DNA from: Maribacter sp.
Lineage (GTDB): Bacteria > Bacteroidota > Bacteroidia > Flavobacteriales > Flavobacteriaceae
Assembly (NCBI GenBank): GCA_013001935.1
Contig: JABDKZ010000174.1
Coordinates: 1-8,719 of the forward strand
Direction of reading: 5' to 3'
Length of the DNA: 8,719 bases
Positions 7,374-8,719 of this stretch are shown piece by piece; within the stretch, counting starts at the first letter, position 1, and each line of letters starts with the position of its first letter. The notes under the pieces are model-generated. The model was not told the origin of the DNA, did no database searches, and saw nothing but the letters and a program-made list of their open reading frames with translations. The position numbers and the translations under genes were made by a program.

Positions 7374-7469
7374 AAGTAATCAAATATGTTAATTGGCTGA
7401 CTTTCCTTATAAAAAAGGACTTTGATACCCGATTGACTGGTATAAATAGTTGATTTCATCACAGAATCC

Positions 7470-7496
7470 TTACAGATAGTTACCAAAAGTTTACTG
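7470..7496 (+). promoter_or_regulatory. Helically phased TTAC repeats upstream of the lipoprotein (possible OmpR-type activator site)
   Basis: TTAC occurs three times, starting at 7470, 7480 and 7491, in the blocks TTACAGATAG, TTACCAAAAG and TTACTGTTTC. The spacings of 10 and 11 bp put all three on one face of the helix, as in direct-repeat boxes of OmpR/PhoB regulators. They end about 65 bp before the lipoprotein ATG. A weak -7-like TTAGTTTG at 7527-7534 (consensus TAnnTTTG, one mismatch) lacks a clear -33 element, which would suit an activator-dependent promoter. A TATAAT at 7516-7521 is also present. No experiment or alignment supports binding. Confidence 0.4.
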
Positions 7497-7560
7497 TTTC
7501 GTGATGCCCCTGTTATATAATGAAACTTAGTTTGTGGTGTAATCCTTAAAACAAAATGAA

Positions 7561-8553
7561 ATGAAAAAATTAAGAAATCTATTTGCTTTATTATTATTTA
7601 CAATGATGCTCTTTACATTATCATCGTGTAGTGATGGCTCTGATGGAGTTGATGGCATTGACGGCGTTAATGGTGTCGATGGTATGGATGGCACCGATGG
7701 TATGGATGGTGCTGATGTGCCGACAACGGCGACATTAGATCTTAACCTTAATGGTCTGGAAGATTTGGGTCCTGACTATTTATATGAAGGTTGGATAATT
7801 GTAAATGGAGAGGCTACATCAACAGGTATTTTTTCTGTTAATGGTTCCGGCGCACTTTCAAAAAGCTCTTTTGAGGTAGATTCACTAATGTTGGCAAGTG
7901 CATCAAAATTTGTTCTGACTATAGAACCAAATCCAGATTCGGATCCTACGCCCTCAAATCAGAAACTGATTGCGGGTGACTTTAATGGTAATTCGGCTAC
8001 CATAGCTACCAATGTGATGCCAGGGGTCGGTGATTTTAGCGGTGCTACTGGATCCTTTTTTTTACGTAGCCCTACCGATGAGACCGCTGGTTCGACTAAC
8101 AATGGAAATGATCAAAATGGAATTTGGTATGGCCTCCCTGGGATGCCACCTGCTGCTAACTTTACATTGCCCACATTGCCCACAGGGTGGACATATGAAG
8201 GTTGGGTCATAGGTGATGCAGGTCCGCTCTCCACAGGAACATTTAATTCTTTCGACGTCATGGATAATAATGCTGGCGCCGTAACAAGTTTTAGCGGTAC
8301 CGAGAATTTGGGACCGCCAATACCTGGAGAGGATTTCTTTAACAATCCACCACCAGGAGAAACATTCCCACTTGATATTCGTGGAAGAACCGTCGTGATT
8401 AGTATAGAGCCGGTACCAGATAATAGCCCAGCACCCTTTTTACTAAAACCTTTAATTGCGGAATCAGGAGACGACACTGCTCCAACATCATATCTGTTTA
8501 ATTCGAATTTAGATTCTTTTCCTACAGGGACCGTATCTAGAGTAAATGAATAG
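7561..8553 (+). CDS. Lipoprotein with Gly-X-Asp triplets and two RskA-C-like domains
   Basis: A 330-residue lipoprotein: basic N-terminus, hydrophobic core and lipobox LSSC with Cys23 as the acylation site. Directly after it come acidic residues (SDGSD), resembling the export signal that sends Bacteroidota lipoproteins to the cell surface. Residues 26-52 are nine Gly-X-Y triplets with Asp or Asn at every Y position. Two related domains follow. Copy 1 (about 55-150) has LYEGWIIVNG, STGIFSV, FVLTIEPNPDSDPTPS and KLIAGDF. Copy 2 (about 205-315) has TYEGWVIGDAG, STGTFNS, VVISIEPVPDNSPAP and KPLIAES. The YEGW / STG.F / EP.PD..P pattern resembles the extracytoplasmic C-terminal domain of anti-sigma-K factor RskA, but no membrane helix or cytoplasmic sigma-binding domain is present, so it is not an anti-sigma factor as such. 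Function is unknown; substrate binding or envelope sensing are possible. It is divergent from the two-component operon. Confidence 0.88.
   Translation: MKKLRNLFALLLFTMMLFTLSSCSDGSDGVDGIDGVNGVDGMDGTDGMDGADVPTTATLDLNLNGLEDLGPDYLYEGWIIVNGEATSTGIFSVNGSGALSKSSFEVDSLMLASASKFVLTIEPNPDSDPTPSNQKLIAGDFNGNSATIATNVMPGVGDFSGATGSFFLRSPTDETAGSTNNGNDQNGIWYGLPGMPPAANFTLPTLPTGWTYEGWVIGDAGPLSTGTFNSFDVMDNNAGAVTSFSGTENLGPPIPGEDFFNNPPPGETFPLDIRGRTVVISIEPVPDNSPAPFLLKPLIAESGDDTAPTSYLFNSNLDSFPTGTVSRVNE
7636..7716 (+). repeat. In-frame 9-bp repeat encoding Gly-X-Asp/Asn triplets
   Basis: Nine consecutive 9-bp units of the form GGN-NNN-GAT (one AAT, two GAC/GAT variations) inside the lipoprotein gene, encoding Gly-X-Asp/Asn. 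Units share the core GATGG but differ in the middle codon (Ser, Val, Ile, Val, Val, Met, Thr, Met, Ala), so this is a degenerate minisatellite, not a perfect one. Units gained or lost by slippage would keep the reading frame and change only the length of the spacer between the lipid anchor and the folded domains. Confidence 0.85.
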
Positions 8554-8613
8554 ATGTAAATTGAGAATTAGGATTGTACTCAGTTTAAAGGTATCAGTTC
8601 TCCCTAAAGAGAT

Positions 8614-8719
8614 ATGGGTATGAATCAAGCTCTTATTCAATCCAGCCAGTACACCGATTCAATTGATATCGATACAAATGTTCACAGGGTCAATGAAATT
8701 GACGATGTGCAATTTGGCA
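8614..8719 (+). CDS. Start of an unidentified gene running off the window
   Basis: From an ATG at 8614 (a second, also in frame, at 8620) the frame stays open for 35 codons to the window edge, encoding MGMNQALIQSSQYTDSIDID and then a stretch ending NEIDDVQFG. It begins 60 nt after the lipoprotein stop on the same strand, with no terminator visible between them, so it could be co-transcribed. The ending faintly recalls the N-terminal segment of Bacteroidota branched-chain aminotransferases (a hydrophobic/acidic stretch ending in FG), but the match is too short to name. No signal peptide is seen. It may also be a chance open frame. Confidence 0.45.
   Translation, partial: MGMNQALIQSSQYTDSIDIDTNVHRVNEIDDVQFG

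Noticed and set aside
7404..7419. TCCTT/AAGGA inverted repeat in the divergent promoter region as an operator or terminator
   Set aside because: Five base pairs around an A-rich loop is easily expected by chance in such AT-rich DNA, and neither flanking gene needs a terminator here.
7636..7716. CRISPR-like or tandem-repeat array
   Set aside because: The 9-bp periodicity is explained by in-frame Gly-X-Asp codons in a lipoprotein; there are no spacers.
8030..8477. Plus-strand (8030-8212) and minus-strand (8112-8477) open frames within the lipoprotein
   Set aside because: They overlap the second RskA-like region in other frames and show only low-complexity, Gly/Pro/Ser-rich translation.

Overview
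The window is AT-rich chromosomal DNA that reads like a member of the Bacteroidota, most likely a (marine) Flavobacteriaceae species. The reasons are: genes mostly lack Shine-Dalgarno sequences and have A/T-rich leaders instead; hisI and hisE are fused; a lipoprotein carries an acidic stretch directly after its lipid-modified cysteine, as surface-exposed lipoproteins of this phylum do; and the proteins have a flavobacterial look. No tRNA, rRNA, CRISPR array, insertion sequence or phage gene was seen. The lineage call rests on pattern recognition, not on a search.

Layout. (1) Positions 1-1776, plus strand: the distal end of a histidine biosynthesis operon, made of the 3' part of hisF, an aspartate/glutamate racemase family gene, and hisIE, separated by only 9-13 nt. 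The racemase is the unexpected member. (2) Positions 1789-2196, minus strand: a small exported protein of unknown function, ending 12 nt from hisIE in convergent orientation. (3) Positions 2402-5053, plus strand: a two-gene module of a von Willebrand factor A (VWA) protein followed by a MoxR/magnesium-chelatase-like AAA+ ATPase. It ends in a hairpin at 5078-5117 that probably serves as a bidirectional terminator. (4) Positions 7326 down to 5141, minus strand: an OmpR-family response regulator and its membrane histidine kinase, overlapping by 4 nt (ATGA). (5) Positions 7561-8553, plus strand: a lipoprotein transcribed divergently from the two-component system. It has nine Gly-X-Asp/Asn triplets after the lipobox, then two related copies of a domain resembling the C-terminal domain of anti-sigma-K factor RskA. 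(6) Positions 8614-8719: the start of another open frame that runs off the window.

How the parts may work together. HisF and HisIE act in the same pathway: HisIE makes ProFAR precursors from PR-ATP, and HisF, with HisH, closes the imidazole ring. The VWA/AAA+ pair should work as one machine, with ATP-driven remodelling coupled to a metal-dependent adhesion domain; its target is unknown. The 234-bp region between the response regulator and the lipoprotein contains a helically phased run of TTAC motifs in front of the lipoprotein and a tandem TGTGAT repeat in front of the regulator. Both have the 10-11 bp spacing expected for OmpR-family dimers, so the lipoprotein is a reasonable candidate target of the neighbouring two-component system. 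That link is inference.

The most interesting regions are the lipoprotein with its promoter, the VWA/AAA+ pair with its Asn-for-Asp Walker B, and the racemase inside the his operon. None is proven to be a new system.
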